Positions 1 to 8,428 of a stretch of DNA of 64,000 bases are shown here, piece by piece (position 1 is the first letter of the stretch; every line of letters starts with the position of its first letter). The DNA comes from Streptomyces vilmorinianum (GTDB lineage: Bacteria; Actinomycetota; Actinomycetes; Streptomycetales; Streptomycetaceae), in the NCBI RefSeq assembly GCF_005517195.1, contig NZ_CP040244.1:2374001-2438000 (forward strand). The letters run 5' to 3'. The position numbers were made by a program, and so were the translations under genes. The notes beneath the pieces were generated by a model that ran no database searches, was not told the DNA's origin, and worked only from the letters and a program-made list of their open reading frames with translations.

Positions 1-282
<282 letters not shown>

Positions 283-322
283 CGCTCTTGGACGGGGCGT
301 CAACGCGCGCCGTCAACCTCAC

Positions 323-363
323 ACATCCGGCCGGACCTTGTGCGCCAAGGTCCGGCCGGATGT
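323..363 (+). terminator. Perfect 17-bp inverted repeat after ald
   Basis: Arms 323-339 and 347-363 are exact reverse complements around a 7-nt loop. The hairpin lies 40 bp past the ald stop. There is no U-run, as is common for actinomycete terminators. It probably ends the ald transcript. Confidence 0.75.
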
Positions 364-517
364 GCATCCGGCCACTTCACGAGGCTTGTTCAACTCGCCT
401 CGAACGTAACCCTTTAACCGTTTCGCACACCCCTGAAACGTGCGGATGCGTGGCTGTGCACCCTTGACAGAGGGGTGTTCCGTTGCCGACACATCGGGCC
501 GGGTCCGGCGGATTGTG

Positions 518-547
518 TTGCTGCGGACCGGTGACACGCCATAGAGT
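518..547 (+). promoter_or_regulatory. Candidate promoter of the parA-scpAB operon
   Basis: TTGCTG (518-523) and TAGAGT (542-547) are separated by 18 bp, resembling a HrdB-type promoter; transcription would begin near 554, about 70 bp before the chosen parA start. The gene-free stretch 283-623 otherwise contains only the ald hairpin. A TTGACA at 464-469 has no convincing -10 partner. This was read by eye only. Confidence 0.3.
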
Positions 548-623
548 CGCCAACCGTCGGCATGGTGCCACGCTGACCTATCGATAAATGTTCCTGGTCA
601 CATCCAAGGAGGTAAGACGACTT

Positions 624-1766
624 GTGAATGAGTCGACATTTACTCCCGGGGGCGGACAGCCAGGAATCCCTGTCGGCTCCGTCGCTGTCCGGACCTTCGC
701 GACCAACGCGACGCATCAGCCCATGACGACAGCCCACACGATGAAGATGATGGACGGCCTACACGTGAACGCCACGGCCGGCAACGAGAGTGGCCGAGAG
801 TCCACCCACTTCGCCGCCTACGACGAGGTGCCCGAGGGGCACTTCTACGACCCCGACGCCGAGTACGAGCCCGATCCGGAGTACGCGGCCACCCTCGCAC
901 CCGACGCTGCCCGCCAGCGCCGCGAGCGGATCGGCCCCACCGGACGGCCCCTGCCGTACTTCCCGATCCCGGGTCCGCTGACCGATCACGGACCCGCGAA
1001 GATCATCGCGATGTGCAACCAGAAGGGTGGTGTCGGCAAGACCACGTCGACCATCAACCTGGGTGCCGCACTCGCGGAGTACGGACGGCGGGTGCTGCTC
1101 GTCGACTTCGACCCGCAGGGAGCCCTGTCGGTCGGTCTCGGTGTGAACCCGATGGAGCTCGACCTCACCGTCTACAACCTGCTCATGGAGCGGGGCATGT
1201 CGGCGGACGAGGTGCTGCTCAAGACCGCCGTGCCCAACATGGACCTGCTGCCGAGCAATATCGACCTCTCGGCCGCCGAGGTGCAGTTGGTCAGCGAGGT
1301 CGCGCGCGAGTCCACGCTGCAGCGCGCCCTGAAGCCGCTGATGAACGACTACGACTACATCGTGATCGACTGTCAGCCCTCGCTCGGTCTGCTGACCGTC
1401 AACGCGCTGACGGCGGCTCACAAGGTCATCGTGCCGCTGGAATGCGAGTTCTTCGCGCTGCGCGGTGTGGCCCTGCTGACCGAGACGATCGAGAAGGTCC
1501 AGGAGCGGCTCAACCCCGAGCTGGAGCTCGACGGAATCCTCGCCACGATGTACGACTCCCGGACCGTGCACAGCCGTGAGGTGCTCGCGCGGGTCGTCGA
1601 GGCCTTCGACGACCACGTGTACCACACGGTCATCGGCCGGACCGTCCGCTTCCCGGAGACCACGGTCGCCGGTGAGCCGATCACGACGTACGCGTCGAAC
1701 TCGGTGGGTGCCGCCGCCTATCGCCAGCTCGCCAGGGAGGTGCTCGCCCGGTGTCACGCCGAGTGA
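624..1766 (+). CDS. ParA/Soj-family ATPase upstream of scpAB
   Basis: This is a 380-residue P-loop ATPase of the ParA/MinD group, dimeric ATP-driven switches that position DNA or protein cargo. A deviant Walker A, KGGVGKTTSTINLG, begins near residue 134 and includes the signature lysine; LLVDFDPQG and YIVIDCQPSLG supply the Walker A' and Walker B acidic motifs. About 125 acidic, poorly conserved residues precede the ATPase. The GTG at 624 is preferred because AAGGAGGT lies at 606-613; an in-frame ATG at 588 has no such site. No ParB or parS-type gene is adjacent, so this is not the chromosomal parAB pair. Its downstream partners ScpA and ScpB suggest a role in chromosome organisation or segregation. 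The exact cargo is unknown. Confidence 0.88.
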   Translation: MNESTFTPGGGQPGIPVGSVAVRTFATNATHQPMTTAHTMKMMDGLHVNATAGNESGRESTHFAAYDEVPEGHFYDPDAEYEPDPEYAATLAPDAARQRRERIGPTGRPLPYFPIPGPLTDHGPAKIIAMCNQKGGVGKTTSTINLGAALAEYGRRVLLVDFDPQGALSVGLGVNPMELDLTVYNLLMERGMSADEVLLKTAVPNMDLLPSNIDLSAAEVQLVSEVARESTLQRALKPLMNDYDYIVIDCQPSLGLLTVNALTAAHKVIVPLECEFFALRGVALLTETIEKVQERLNPELELDGILATMYDSRTVHSREVLARVVEAFDDHVYHTVIGRTVRFPETTVAGEPITTYASNSVGAAAYRQLAREVLARCHAE

Positions 1767-2239
1767 GTCTGCCCGGCGCCGACGAACTGTTCCGTACGAC
1801 CGGGGGGATGGCGCTGCAGTCGTCCTCGCCCCGGGCCCGGGTCCCGGCTCCGGCGGGCGAGAGCGACACGGACGCGGCGGAGGGCTCCGCCGAGCACTCG
1901 GCGGCCCAGTCGGAGACCGCCGAACCGCGGGCCCGGACGCCGGAGCCCACGCCGGCACCCGCGCCCGCGCCCGCCCAGGCGGCTCCGGCGGCGCGCCGGC
2001 GCGGCAGGTCGCCCAACCGGCGGCCGAGCGGGCGTGAGCGGCACGACGAGAAGATCACGGTCTACGTCTCCGCCGAGGAGCTGATGGACCTGGAGCACGC
2101 ACGGCTGGTGCTCCGCGGCGAGCACGGTCTCGCGGTGGACCGCGGCCGGATCGTCCGCGAGGCGGTCGCGGTGGTCCTGGCGGACCTGGAGTCCCGCGGC
2201 GACGCGAGCATCCTCGTGCGCCGCCTGCGCGGCCGCTGA
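1751..2239 (+). CDS. Conserved small protein between parA-like and scpA genes
   Basis: This 162-residue protein begins inside the end of the ParA-like gene, so the two are probably translationally coupled. The GTG at 1751 has AGGGAGGT 9 bp upstream; an alternative GTG at 1763 makes a 4-base GTGA overlap. Residues 1-95 are Ala/Pro/Glu-rich and probably disordered, ending in a basic patch. The C-terminal 65 residues are well formed: a beta strand (KITVYVSAEEL) followed by helices containing RIVREAVAVVLADL, an arrangement like ribbon-helix-helix DNA-binding proteins. I infer a DNA-binding or adaptor partner for the ParA-like ATPase, standing where ParB would be expected. I do not recognise a named family. 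Confidence 0.75.
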   Translation: MSRRVSLPGADELFRTTGGMALQSSSPRARVPAPAGESDTDAAEGSAEHSAAQSETAEPRARTPEPTPAPAPAPAQAAPAARRRGRSPNRRPSGRERHDEKITVYVSAEELMDLEHARLVLRGEHGLAVDRGRIVREAVAVVLADLESRGDASILVRRLRGR

Positions 2240-2284
2240 GGGTAGCCTGCGGGCTGCCGCGCTCCTGCTCCTCCCTGGACCCCG

Positions 2285-3715
2285 ATGCCCCCGCCCTCCG
2301 ACGAAACGTCCCTCCCATCCCGCCGCCGCCCGCTGGGCCGCGGCCCGGGCACACCCCGCCCGGGGCGCCCCGGGGAGCCTGAGGCCGCCTCGGGGGAGGG
2401 GCCGGAGCCCGCGCCGACGGCGACCGACCGTGCCACGCGGGCGCCGTCCGGCTCGGCCGGGGACCTGCCGGACCTCGAGACTCCGCAGACCGGCGCGCCC
2501 GCCGCCGAGTCCGACCCGCCCACGAACGGCGAGGCCCCGCCCGAGGGCGGGGCCGCCGCCCACCTGTCCGGCTCCACCCCGTCGGCGGGTGCGCAGCCGG
2601 AGGCGACAGCGATGCTCGGCGCCGCGGGTGGTACGGCCACGGCCTGGGCGACTGCGCAGGCCCCGGCCGAGGTTGTCCCCGTCGGCCACGCCCTGGCGGA
2701 CGGAGGCGTCGCCGCCCACCCGTCCGGTGACACGGTCATGTCCGACACCGTTGCCGTCTCGGCCGAGGGCGCTGCCAGTGCCGAGCACCTCGCGGACGGA
2801 GGCGTCGCCGCTCACCCGTCCGGCGCCGCCTCCGATGCCGGACGCGCCCGCGTGCCGCGGAACGCCCCCGAGACCCCCGTCGGCCCCGGCGCCGAGGCGG
2901 TCGTGCCCGGGGACGCCGGCGTCGAGGACGGGCGGTTCACCGTGCGGCTGGCGAACTTCGAGGGGCCGTTCGATCTGCTGCTTCAGCTCATCTCGAAGCA
3001 CAAGCTCGACGTCACCGAGGTCGCCCTCTCCAAGGTCACCGACGAGTTCATGGCCCACATCCGGGCCATGGGACCCGACTGGGACCTCGACCAGACCACC
3101 GAGTTCCTCGTCGTCGCCGCCACGCTGCTCGACCTCAAGGCCGCCCGGCTGCTGCCCGCCGCCGAGGTGGAGGACGAGGCCGATCTCGCGCTCCTCGAAG
3201 CGCGGGACCTCCTCTTCGCCCGGCTCCTGCAGTACCGCGCGTACAAACAGATCGCCACGATCTTCGAGGAGCGGTGGGAAGCCGAGGGGCGGCGCCACCC
3301 CAGGACCGTCGGGCTCGAAGCCCATCACGCCGAGCTGCTCCCCGAGGTCGTCATCTCCATCGGCGCCGAGGGCTTCGCCAAGCTCGCCGTCAAGGCCATG
3401 CAGCCCAAGGCCAAGCCCCAGGTGTACGTCGACCACATCCACGCCCCCCTCGTCAGCGTCCGTGAACAGGCCCGGCTCGTCGTCGCCCTCCTCAAGGAGC
3501 GCGGGACCGTCAGCTTCCGGGAGCTCGCCGAAGGGGCCGGCGACACCCTCACCGTCGTCGCCCGCTTCCTCGCCCTCCTGGAGCTCTACCGCGAGAAGGC
3601 CGTCGTCCTCGACCAGGAGGACGCCCTCGGCGACCTCACCGTCACCTGGGCCGGCGGCGACGAGGACGCCCGCGTCACCGACGAGTTCGATCAAGAAACG
3701 GAGGCTCCGGAGTGA
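2285..3715 (+). CDS. scpA: Segregation and condensation protein A (ScpA kleisin)
   Basis: ScpA is the kleisin that bridges SMC ATPase heads and binds ScpB in the bacterial condensin. The family core starts near residue 217 with FTVRLANFEGPFDLLLQLI, followed by KLDVTEVALSKVTDEF, and ends in a winged-helix C-terminal domain (RGTVSFRELAE). Usual ScpA proteins are about 240-270 residues; this one has 476 because of a 216-residue Pro/Ala/Glu-rich N-terminal extension with an internal duplication. The ATG at 2285 is the first good start after the upstream gene; a shorter form cannot be excluded because the extension is low complexity. The gene overlaps scpB by 4 bp. Confidence 0.93.
   Translation: MPPPSDETSLPSRRRPLGRGPGTPRPGRPGEPEAASGEGPEPAPTATDRATRAPSGSAGDLPDLETPQTGAPAAESDPPTNGEAPPEGGAAAHLSGSTPSAGAQPEATAMLGAAGGTATAWATAQAPAEVVPVGHALADGGVAAHPSGDTVMSDTVAVSAEGAASAEHLADGGVAAHPSGAASDAGRARVPRNAPETPVGPGAEAVVPGDAGVEDGRFTVRLANFEGPFDLLLQLISKHKLDVTEVALSKVTDEFMAHIRAMGPDWDLDQTTEFLVVAATLLDLKAARLLPAAEVEDEADLALLEARDLLFARLLQYRAYKQIATIFEERWEAEGRRHPRTVGLEAHHAELLPEVVISIGAEGFAKLAVKAMQPKAKPQVYVDHIHAPLVSVREQARLVVALLKERGTVSFRELAEGAGDTLTVVARFLALLELYREKAVVLDQEDALGDLTVTWAGGDEDARVTDEFDQETEAPE
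2696..2823 (+). repeat. 32-bp direct repeat inside the scpA N-terminal extension
   Basis: Bases 2696-2727 and 2792-2823 are identical except for one C/T change, and their starts are 96 bp apart, so the reading frame is kept. Both encode ADGGVAAHPSG. A weaker third version, EGGAAAHLSG, lies upstream near residue 90. The repeat lies in the predicted disordered region, not the kleisin core. Confidence 0.85.
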
Positions 3716-4320
3716 GCGACCTCAAACCGGCCCTCGAAGCCGTCCTCATGGTCGTCGACGAGCCCGCCACCGAGGCCCACCTCGCCAAGGTCCTGGAGCG
3801 GACCCCGCGCGAGGTGGGCGACGCCCTGCGCGAGCTCGCCGACGAGTACACCCTCCAGGGCCGCGGCTTCGAGCTGCGCCTGGTCGCCGGCGGCTGGCGC
3901 TTCTACAGCCGGGCGGAGTACGCCCCCGCCGTCGAGGCCTTCGTCCTGGACGGGCAGCAGGCCCGGCTCACCCAGGCGGCTCTGGAGACCCTCGCGGTCG
4001 TCGCGTACCGCCAGCCGGTCAGCCGTTCCCGGGTCTCCGCGGTCCGCGGAGTGAACTGCGACGGCGTCATGCGCACCCTCCTCCAGCGCGGTCTCGTGGA
4101 GGAGGCGGGCGCGGAACCCGAAACAGGTGCGATCCTGTACAGGACGACGAACTACTTCCTGGAGCGGATGGGCCTGCGCGGCCTTGACGAGCTCCCGGAG
4201 CTCGCGCCCTTCCTCCCCGAGGCGGACGCGATCGAGGCGGAGACGCTGGAAGGAGTCCCGTCGTTCGATCCGGACGCACCGGATCGTGAGGACGCAGACG
4301 ACAAGACGACGGAAATTTGA
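3712..4320 (+). CDS. scpB: Segregation and condensation protein B (ScpB)
   Basis: ScpB dimers of tandem winged helices bind the ScpA kleisin and regulate SMC loading. The 202-residue protein starts with LKPALEAVLMVVDEPATEAH, the usual first winged-helix element, and includes ALETLAVVAYRQPVSRSRV and the VRGVNCDGVMRTLLQRGLV signature of the second. The GTG at 3712 overlaps the scpA TGA in a GTGA arrangement, indicating translational coupling. The last 30 residues are acidic and variable. Length and motifs match the family. Confidence 0.95.
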   Translation: MSDLKPALEAVLMVVDEPATEAHLAKVLERTPREVGDALRELADEYTLQGRGFELRLVAGGWRFYSRAEYAPAVEAFVLDGQQARLTQAALETLAVVAYRQPVSRSRVSAVRGVNCDGVMRTLLQRGLVEEAGAEPETGAILYRTTNYFLERMGLRGLDELPELAPFLPEADAIEAETLEGVPSFDPDAPDREDADDKTTEI

Positions 4321-5516
4321 TGCGAAGCAGCAGCGGCAGGAACAGCAGCGGAAACAACGGCGGGAGCCGTGGTGGCAACAGCGGCGGTCGCGGCAGCGGC
4401 AGCAGCAGCGGCGGCCGCGGCGGCAGCGGTGGCGGCTACCGGGGCACCGGTGGCGGTGGCGGCGGGCGCGGTGACTACCGCGGTGCCGGCGGTGGCCGTG
4501 ACGACAGGCAGGGCGGCGACCGGCCGCGCAACCCGCGCCCCGAGGAGCGCCGCTACGACGTCGGCGGCCCCTCCGAGGCCCCGAAGAAGGGCCGCGGCGC
4601 CGCGGCCCGCGGTGGCGCCAAGGGTGGCCCCAAGGCCCCCCAGGGCGGCAGCCAGCCGCGTCGCGGCCCGCACGGGCAGCGGCAGGCCCCGGCCCGCTCG
4701 CGCGAACTCGACGCCACGATCGAGCAGCGCAACCGGGACCGCTACGCGAACAGGCCGGAGATCAAGACCCCGAAGACCTTCCCGGGCGCCGAGCAGGAGG
4801 GCGAGCGGCTGCAGAAGGTGCTCGCCCGCGCCGGCATGGGCTCCCGACGCGCCTGCGAGGAGCTGATCGAGCAGGCCCGTGTCGAGGTCAACGGCGAGAT
4901 CGTCCTCGAGCAGGGCAAGCGCGTGGACCCGGAGAAGGACGAGATCAAGGTCGACGGCCTGACCGTCGCGACCCAGTCGTACCTCTTCTTCGCCCTGAAC
5001 AAGCCCGCCGGTGTCGTCTCCACCATGGAGGACCCCGACGGCCGCCAGTGCCTCGGGGACTACGTCACCAACCGCGAGACCCGGCTCTTCCACGTCGGCC
5101 GGCTCGACACCGAGACCGAGGGCATCATCCTCCTCACCAACCACGGTGAGCTGGCCCACCGCCTCACGCACCCGAAGTACGGCGTGAAGAAGACCTACCT
5201 GGCCGCCATCACCGGCCCGCTGCCGCGCGAGGTCGGCAAGCGGCTCAAGGACGGCATCCAGCTGGAGGACGGCTACGCCCGCGCCGACCACTTCCGCGTG
5301 GTCGAGCAGACCGGCAAGAACTACCTGGTCGAGGTGCAGCTCCACGAGGGCCGCAAGCACATCGTCCGCCGCATGCTCGCCGAGGCGGGCTTCCCGGTCG
5401 AGAAGCTCGTCCGTACGGCGTTCGGCCCGATCGGTCTCGGTGACCAGAAGTCCGGCTGGCTGCGCCGGCTGACCAACACCGAGGTCGGCATGCTGATGAA
5501 GGAAGTCGGCCTGTAG
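4320..5516 (+). CDS. rluB: RluB-type 23S rRNA pseudouridine synthase with Gly/Ser/Arg-rich N-terminus
   Basis: This enzyme isomerises a uridine in 23S rRNA to pseudouridine. After about 150 residues of Gly/Ser/Arg- and Lys-rich low complexity, an S4 RNA-binding domain begins near residue 161 (GERLQKVLARAGMGSRRACE), followed by the synthase domain with the catalytic aspartate in GRLDTETEGIILLTNHGEL near residue 260. The scpB stop and the ATG at 4320 share one base (TGATG), so the gene is coupled to scpB, the standard scpA-scpB-rluB order. A TTG at 4317 is possible but less likely. The basic Gly-rich tail resembles RGG-type RNA-binding tails and is common in actinomycete homologues. Confidence 0.93.
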   Translation: MRSSSGRNSSGNNGGSRGGNSGGRGSGSSSGGRGGSGGGYRGTGGGGGGRGDYRGAGGGRDDRQGGDRPRNPRPEERRYDVGGPSEAPKKGRGAAARGGAKGGPKAPQGGSQPRRGPHGQRQAPARSRELDATIEQRNRDRYANRPEIKTPKTFPGAEQEGERLQKVLARAGMGSRRACEELIEQARVEVNGEIVLEQGKRVDPEKDEIKVDGLTVATQSYLFFALNKPAGVVSTMEDPDGRQCLGDYVTNRETRLFHVGRLDTETEGIILLTNHGELAHRLTHPKYGVKKTYLAAITGPLPREVGKRLKDGIQLEDGYARADHFRVVEQTGKNYLVEVQLHEGRKHIVRRMLAEAGFPVEKLVRTAFGPIGLGDQKSGWLRRLTNTEVGMLMKEVGL

Positions 5517-5545
5517 GAACCCGCAGGAACCTCTCGTACGAGAGA

Positions 5546-5577
5546 GAAGCCCGTGACCGCGTGCGGTCACGGGCTTC
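5546..5577 (+). terminator. Hairpin terminator after rluB
   Basis: Arms 5546-5560 and 5563-5577 are fully complementary (15 bp; in practice a 14-bp stem with a 4-nt loop), followed by TTCGCGC. It lies 29 bp after the rluB stop and marks the end of the parA-scpAB-rluB transcript. Confidence 0.8.
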
Positions 5578-5611
5578 TTCGCGCTTGTGGTCGAGCCCTC
5601 CCCCGCTTTAT

Positions 5612-5624
5612 AGTCAAAGTGACT
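5612..5624 (+). promoter_or_regulatory. Palindromic operator candidate of the NAD/ADP-ribose operon
   Basis: AGTCA-AAG-TGACT is a perfect 5-bp inverted repeat with a 3-bp centre, set in an A/T-rich island (TTTATAG upstream, CTTAAAG downstream), unusual in this GC background. It lies 74 bp upstream of the nadR-like start. Because the second gene of the operon encodes an NrtR-type regulator, this is the natural candidate autoregulatory site. Assignment to NrtR is inference. Confidence 0.5.
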
Positions 5625-5697
5625 CTTAAAGAGCTCGGTGGACCTGGACCCACGGGGGTGGACCAGGTCCACCCCCGGCACGGCATGGGGTGGTGAC

Positions 5698-6666
5698 ATG
5701 AAGCGCTACGGACACGGTCTGGTTCTCGGCCGCTTCTGCCCGCCCCACGCCGGCCACCACTATCTCGTCCGCACCGCCCTGGACCGCTGCGAGCGTCTCA
5801 CCGTCCTCGTCCTGGGGCGCGACGACGACCCGCTGCCGCTCGCCGACCGGGTCGCGTGGATGCGCGAGATCCACCCCGACGTCCTGGTCATCGGCACGGA
5901 CGCCGACAGGGACGCCGGTACGGATGCCGGTGCGGACGACGTCCTGCGCGCCGCCGTGACCGAACGGGTCGACGCCGTCTTCGGCCGCCGCTTCGGAGCC
6001 CAGCCCGTGCACGTCGACCCGGGCCCCCGGCTCTCCCCCGTCACCTCCGCCGACGTCCGCAGGGACCCCGCCGGCCACTGGGACGCCCTGGAGCCGCCGG
6101 TACGGGCGGCCCTCACCCGCCGCGTGGTCGTCCTGGGCGGCGAGTCCACCGGTGCCACCACGACGGCCCTGGCGCTGACCGACCACTACCGGCGCCGCGG
6201 CGGGGTCTGGGCCCGCACCCGGTGCGTACCGGACATCACCGCACCGCTCGGCGCCGGCCGCCGCTCGGAAGACTTCCCGGTCGTCGCCCAGCGCCAGGCC
6301 GAGCTGGAGGAGGAGGCGGCACGGGCCGGCTCGCCGGTGCTCTTCTGCGACGGCGACGCCTTCGCCACCGCCATACGCCACGAGCGGTACCTCGGCACCG
6401 CGAGCCCCGCCACCGGCGAGATCGCCGCCCGGAGCCGGCAGCACCTCTGGCTTCTCACCGACCACCGGGGTGTGCCCTTCGACCGGGACAGGGCCGACGA
6501 CGCCGGGCAGCTGCGGGCCTGGATGACGGCCCGCCTCCTCACCCAGCTCACCCACACGGGCCGCCCCATGGTTCTCCTCACCGGGCCGCACGAGGAGCGG
6601 CTCGCCACCGCCGTCGCGGCCGTGGACGAGCTGCTCGCCGATCTCCCTCCGGAGGGCCGCCGATGA
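5698..6666 (+). CDS. NadR-like NMN adenylyltransferase/ribosylnicotinamide kinase-type protein
   Basis: This 322-residue protein has the NadR two-domain plan. The N-terminal nucleotidyltransferase carries GRFCPPHAGHH (the HxGH class motif, residues 10-20) and VTSADVRRDPAGHW near residue 120, matching the second NMN-adenylyltransferase motif. The C-terminal kinase-like domain has a P-loop-like VVVLGGESTGATTTA near residue 147, in which the usual Walker A lysine is alanine; kinase activity is therefore doubtful. The ATG at 5698 is used because it precedes the conserved RYGHGLVLGRF; an in-frame GTG at 5638 would lie beyond a plausible leader. It overlaps the NrtR gene by ATGA. Role: NAD synthesis from NMN, with possible regulation by the neighbouring Nudix repressor. 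Confidence 0.82.
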   Translation: MKRYGHGLVLGRFCPPHAGHHYLVRTALDRCERLTVLVLGRDDDPLPLADRVAWMREIHPDVLVIGTDADRDAGTDAGADDVLRAAVTERVDAVFGRRFGAQPVHVDPGPRLSPVTSADVRRDPAGHWDALEPPVRAALTRRVVVLGGESTGATTTALALTDHYRRRGGVWARTRCVPDITAPLGAGRRSEDFPVVAQRQAELEEEAARAGSPVLFCDGDAFATAIRHERYLGTASPATGEIAARSRQHLWLLTDHRGVPFDRDRADDAGQLRAWMTARLLTQLTHTGRPMVLLTGPHEERLATAVAAVDELLADLPPEGRR

Positions 6667-7403
6667 CCAGCGCCGCACGAGCCCCCCAGGGCTACGACGC
6701 CTCCGCCTTCGAGCCCTTCGCCGTCACCGCCGACCTCGCCGTCTTCACCCTCCGCGAGGAGCGCCTGCACGTCCTGCTCGTCGAGCGCGGCCAGGAGCCG
6801 TACGCGGGCGCCTGGGCCCTGCCCGGAGGGTTCGTGCGGCCTCGTGAGTCCTCGGAGCAGGCGGCCCGTCGCGAACTCGCCGAGGAGACCGGCCTGTCGG
6901 AGGACACCGTCGCCGGACTCCACCTCGAACAGCTGCGGACCTACAGCGAGCCGGACCGCGACCCGAGGATGCGGGTCGTGTCCGTCGCGTACACCGCGCT
7001 CGTGCCCGACCCGCCCGAGCCACGCGGTGGTGGCGACGCGGTACGGGCGCGGTGGATGCCGTACGGGTCGTACGGGCCTCTCGCCTTCGACCACGACCGG
7101 ATCCTCGCCGACGCCCACGAACGGGTCGGCGCCAAGCTCGAGTACACCTGTCTCGCCACCGCCTTCTGCCCGCCCGAGTTCACGATCGGCGAGCTGCGGC
7201 AGGTGTACGAGACGGTCTGGGGCGTCGAGCTCGACCGCCCCAACTTCCGGCGCAAGGTCCTCGCCACGCCCGGCTTCGTCCAGGCCGTGGAAGGACCGCC
7301 GCGCCTCACCGGCGGACGGGGGAAACCGGCCGCTCTCTACCGGGCGGGAGAGGCCACGGCCCTCCACCCGCCACTTCTGCGACCGGAAGGACGATCCACA
7401 TGA
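6663..7403 (+). CDS. nrtR: NrtR-type transcriptional regulator (Nudix domain plus winged helix)
   Basis: NrtR proteins sense ADP-ribose through a Nudix-like domain and repress NAD metabolism genes. The 246-residue product has a Nudix box at about residues 54-76 (GGFVRPRESSEQAARRELAE followed by ETGL) that appears complete, including REL.EE.G, so hydrolase activity may be retained, unlike NrtR members that have lost it. The C-terminal 80 residues (EFTIGELRQVYETVWGVEL, then NFRRKVLATPGFVQ) form the characteristic NrtR winged helix. The ATG at 6663 overlaps the previous stop (ATGA), and the end overlaps the next gene in the same way. It probably controls its own operon through the palindrome at 5612-5624. 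Confidence 0.85.
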   Translation: MTSAARAPQGYDASAFEPFAVTADLAVFTLREERLHVLLVERGQEPYAGAWALPGGFVRPRESSEQAARRELAEETGLSEDTVAGLHLEQLRTYSEPDRDPRMRVVSVAYTALVPDPPEPRGGGDAVRARWMPYGSYGPLAFDHDRILADAHERVGAKLEYTCLATAFCPPEFTIGELRQVYETVWGVELDRPNFRRKVLATPGFVQAVEGPPRLTGGRGKPAALYRAGEATALHPPLLRPEGRST

Positions 7404-8425
7404 CGATCCACATGACGAAGCAGGCCGCCACCGGGGCGCTGGTCGGGCTCGCGCTCGGAGACGCCCTCGGCTTCCCGACGGAGTTCGACGACGTGCCGTC
7501 GATCCTGGCGAAGTTCGGCCCGTGGCGGGAGATGGAGCTGCCCGTCAAGCGCGGCAAGGCGTACGTCACGGACGACACGCAGATGACGCTGGCCCTCGCG
7601 CGGGGCATCAGGACCGCCATGGACCGCGGCGTGCTCGCCCCGCTGCGGCTCGCGCGGCCGGTCCGGGAGGAGTTCGTCGACTGGTACCACTCCCCGGAGA
7701 ACAACCGGGCGCCGGGGAACACGTGTCTGCGCGCGTGCATGCTCCTCGACAGCGACCGTGCGTGGCAGGACGCCAGCCAGATCCACTCCAAGGGCTGCGG
7801 GGCCAACATGCGCGTCGCGCCCCTCGGGCTCGTGCCCGGCCTGAGCGAGGAGCAGCGGTCCGGCGCGGCCCAGCTGCAGTCGGCGCTCACCCACGGCCAC
7901 CCGACGGCGCTGGCCGCGTCCGACCTGACGGCCCGTGCGGTGTACCTGCTCACCCAGGGCGTCGACCCGACGGGGCTGGTGGGCCACCTGCGCTCGTACG
8001 CCTACGAGAACCGCTCCGTGTACCGCGACACCTGGCTCGGCGACCTGTGGACCCGCTCCCAGGACCCCTCGGCCCGGCACTTCATCGAGCGCGGCTGGGA
8101 CGAGTGCCTGGCCGTCCTGGAGAAGCTGGACGCCGTCCAGCGGACCGCCGACCCCGAGCTGGACCCGTGCATGTACACCGGCGACGGCTGGATCGCGGAA
8201 GAGGCCCTGGCCACCGGCCTCCTGTGCTTCCTGCTCTTCCCCGACGAGCCGCTCACGGCCCTGCGCCGCGCCGCCTGCACCCGCGGCGACTCCGACTCGA
8301 TCGCCTGCCTGGCGGGCGCGTTCGCGGGCGCCCACCTGGGCGCCGACGCGTGGCCGAAGGAGTGGGAGGAGCAGATCGAGTACCGCAGCGATCTGTTGAC
8401 GTTCGGGGCGCTCTGGGACGCTTGA
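7400..8425 (+). CDS. ADP-ribosylglycohydrolase family protein (DraG/ARH type)
   Basis: This 341-residue cytoplasmic enzyme belongs to the dinuclear-Mg ADP-ribosylglycohydrolases, which remove ADP-ribose from proteins or nucleic acids or cleave related ADP-ribosyl compounds. Visible motifs are GALVGLALGDALGFPTEF at the N-terminus, VTDDTQMTLALA as the first metal motif, and RGDSDSIACLAGAFAGAHLG near residue 290 as the second. The ATG at 7400 has GGAAGG 9 bp upstream and overlaps the NrtR stop (ATGA); a second ATG lies at 7412. Its position suggests recycling of ADP-ribose to feed or signal to the Nudix regulator. The substrate cannot be read from the sequence. Confidence 0.88.
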   Translation: MTIHMTKQAATGALVGLALGDALGFPTEFDDVPSILAKFGPWREMELPVKRGKAYVTDDTQMTLALARGIRTAMDRGVLAPLRLARPVREEFVDWYHSPENNRAPGNTCLRACMLLDSDRAWQDASQIHSKGCGANMRVAPLGLVPGLSEEQRSGAAQLQSALTHGHPTALAASDLTARAVYLLTQGVDPTGLVGHLRSYAYENRSVYRDTWLGDLWTRSQDPSARHFIERGWDECLAVLEKLDAVQRTADPELDPCMYTGDGWIAEEALATGLLCFLLFPDEPLTALRRAACTRGDSDSIACLAGAFAGAHLGADAWPKEWEEQIEYRSDLLTFGALWDA

Positions 8426-8428
8426 TCC

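Noticed and set aside
464..469. TTGACA as -35 of the parA-like operon
   Set aside because: No reasonable -10 at 16-18 bp; the TTGCTG/TAGAGT pair downstream is better.
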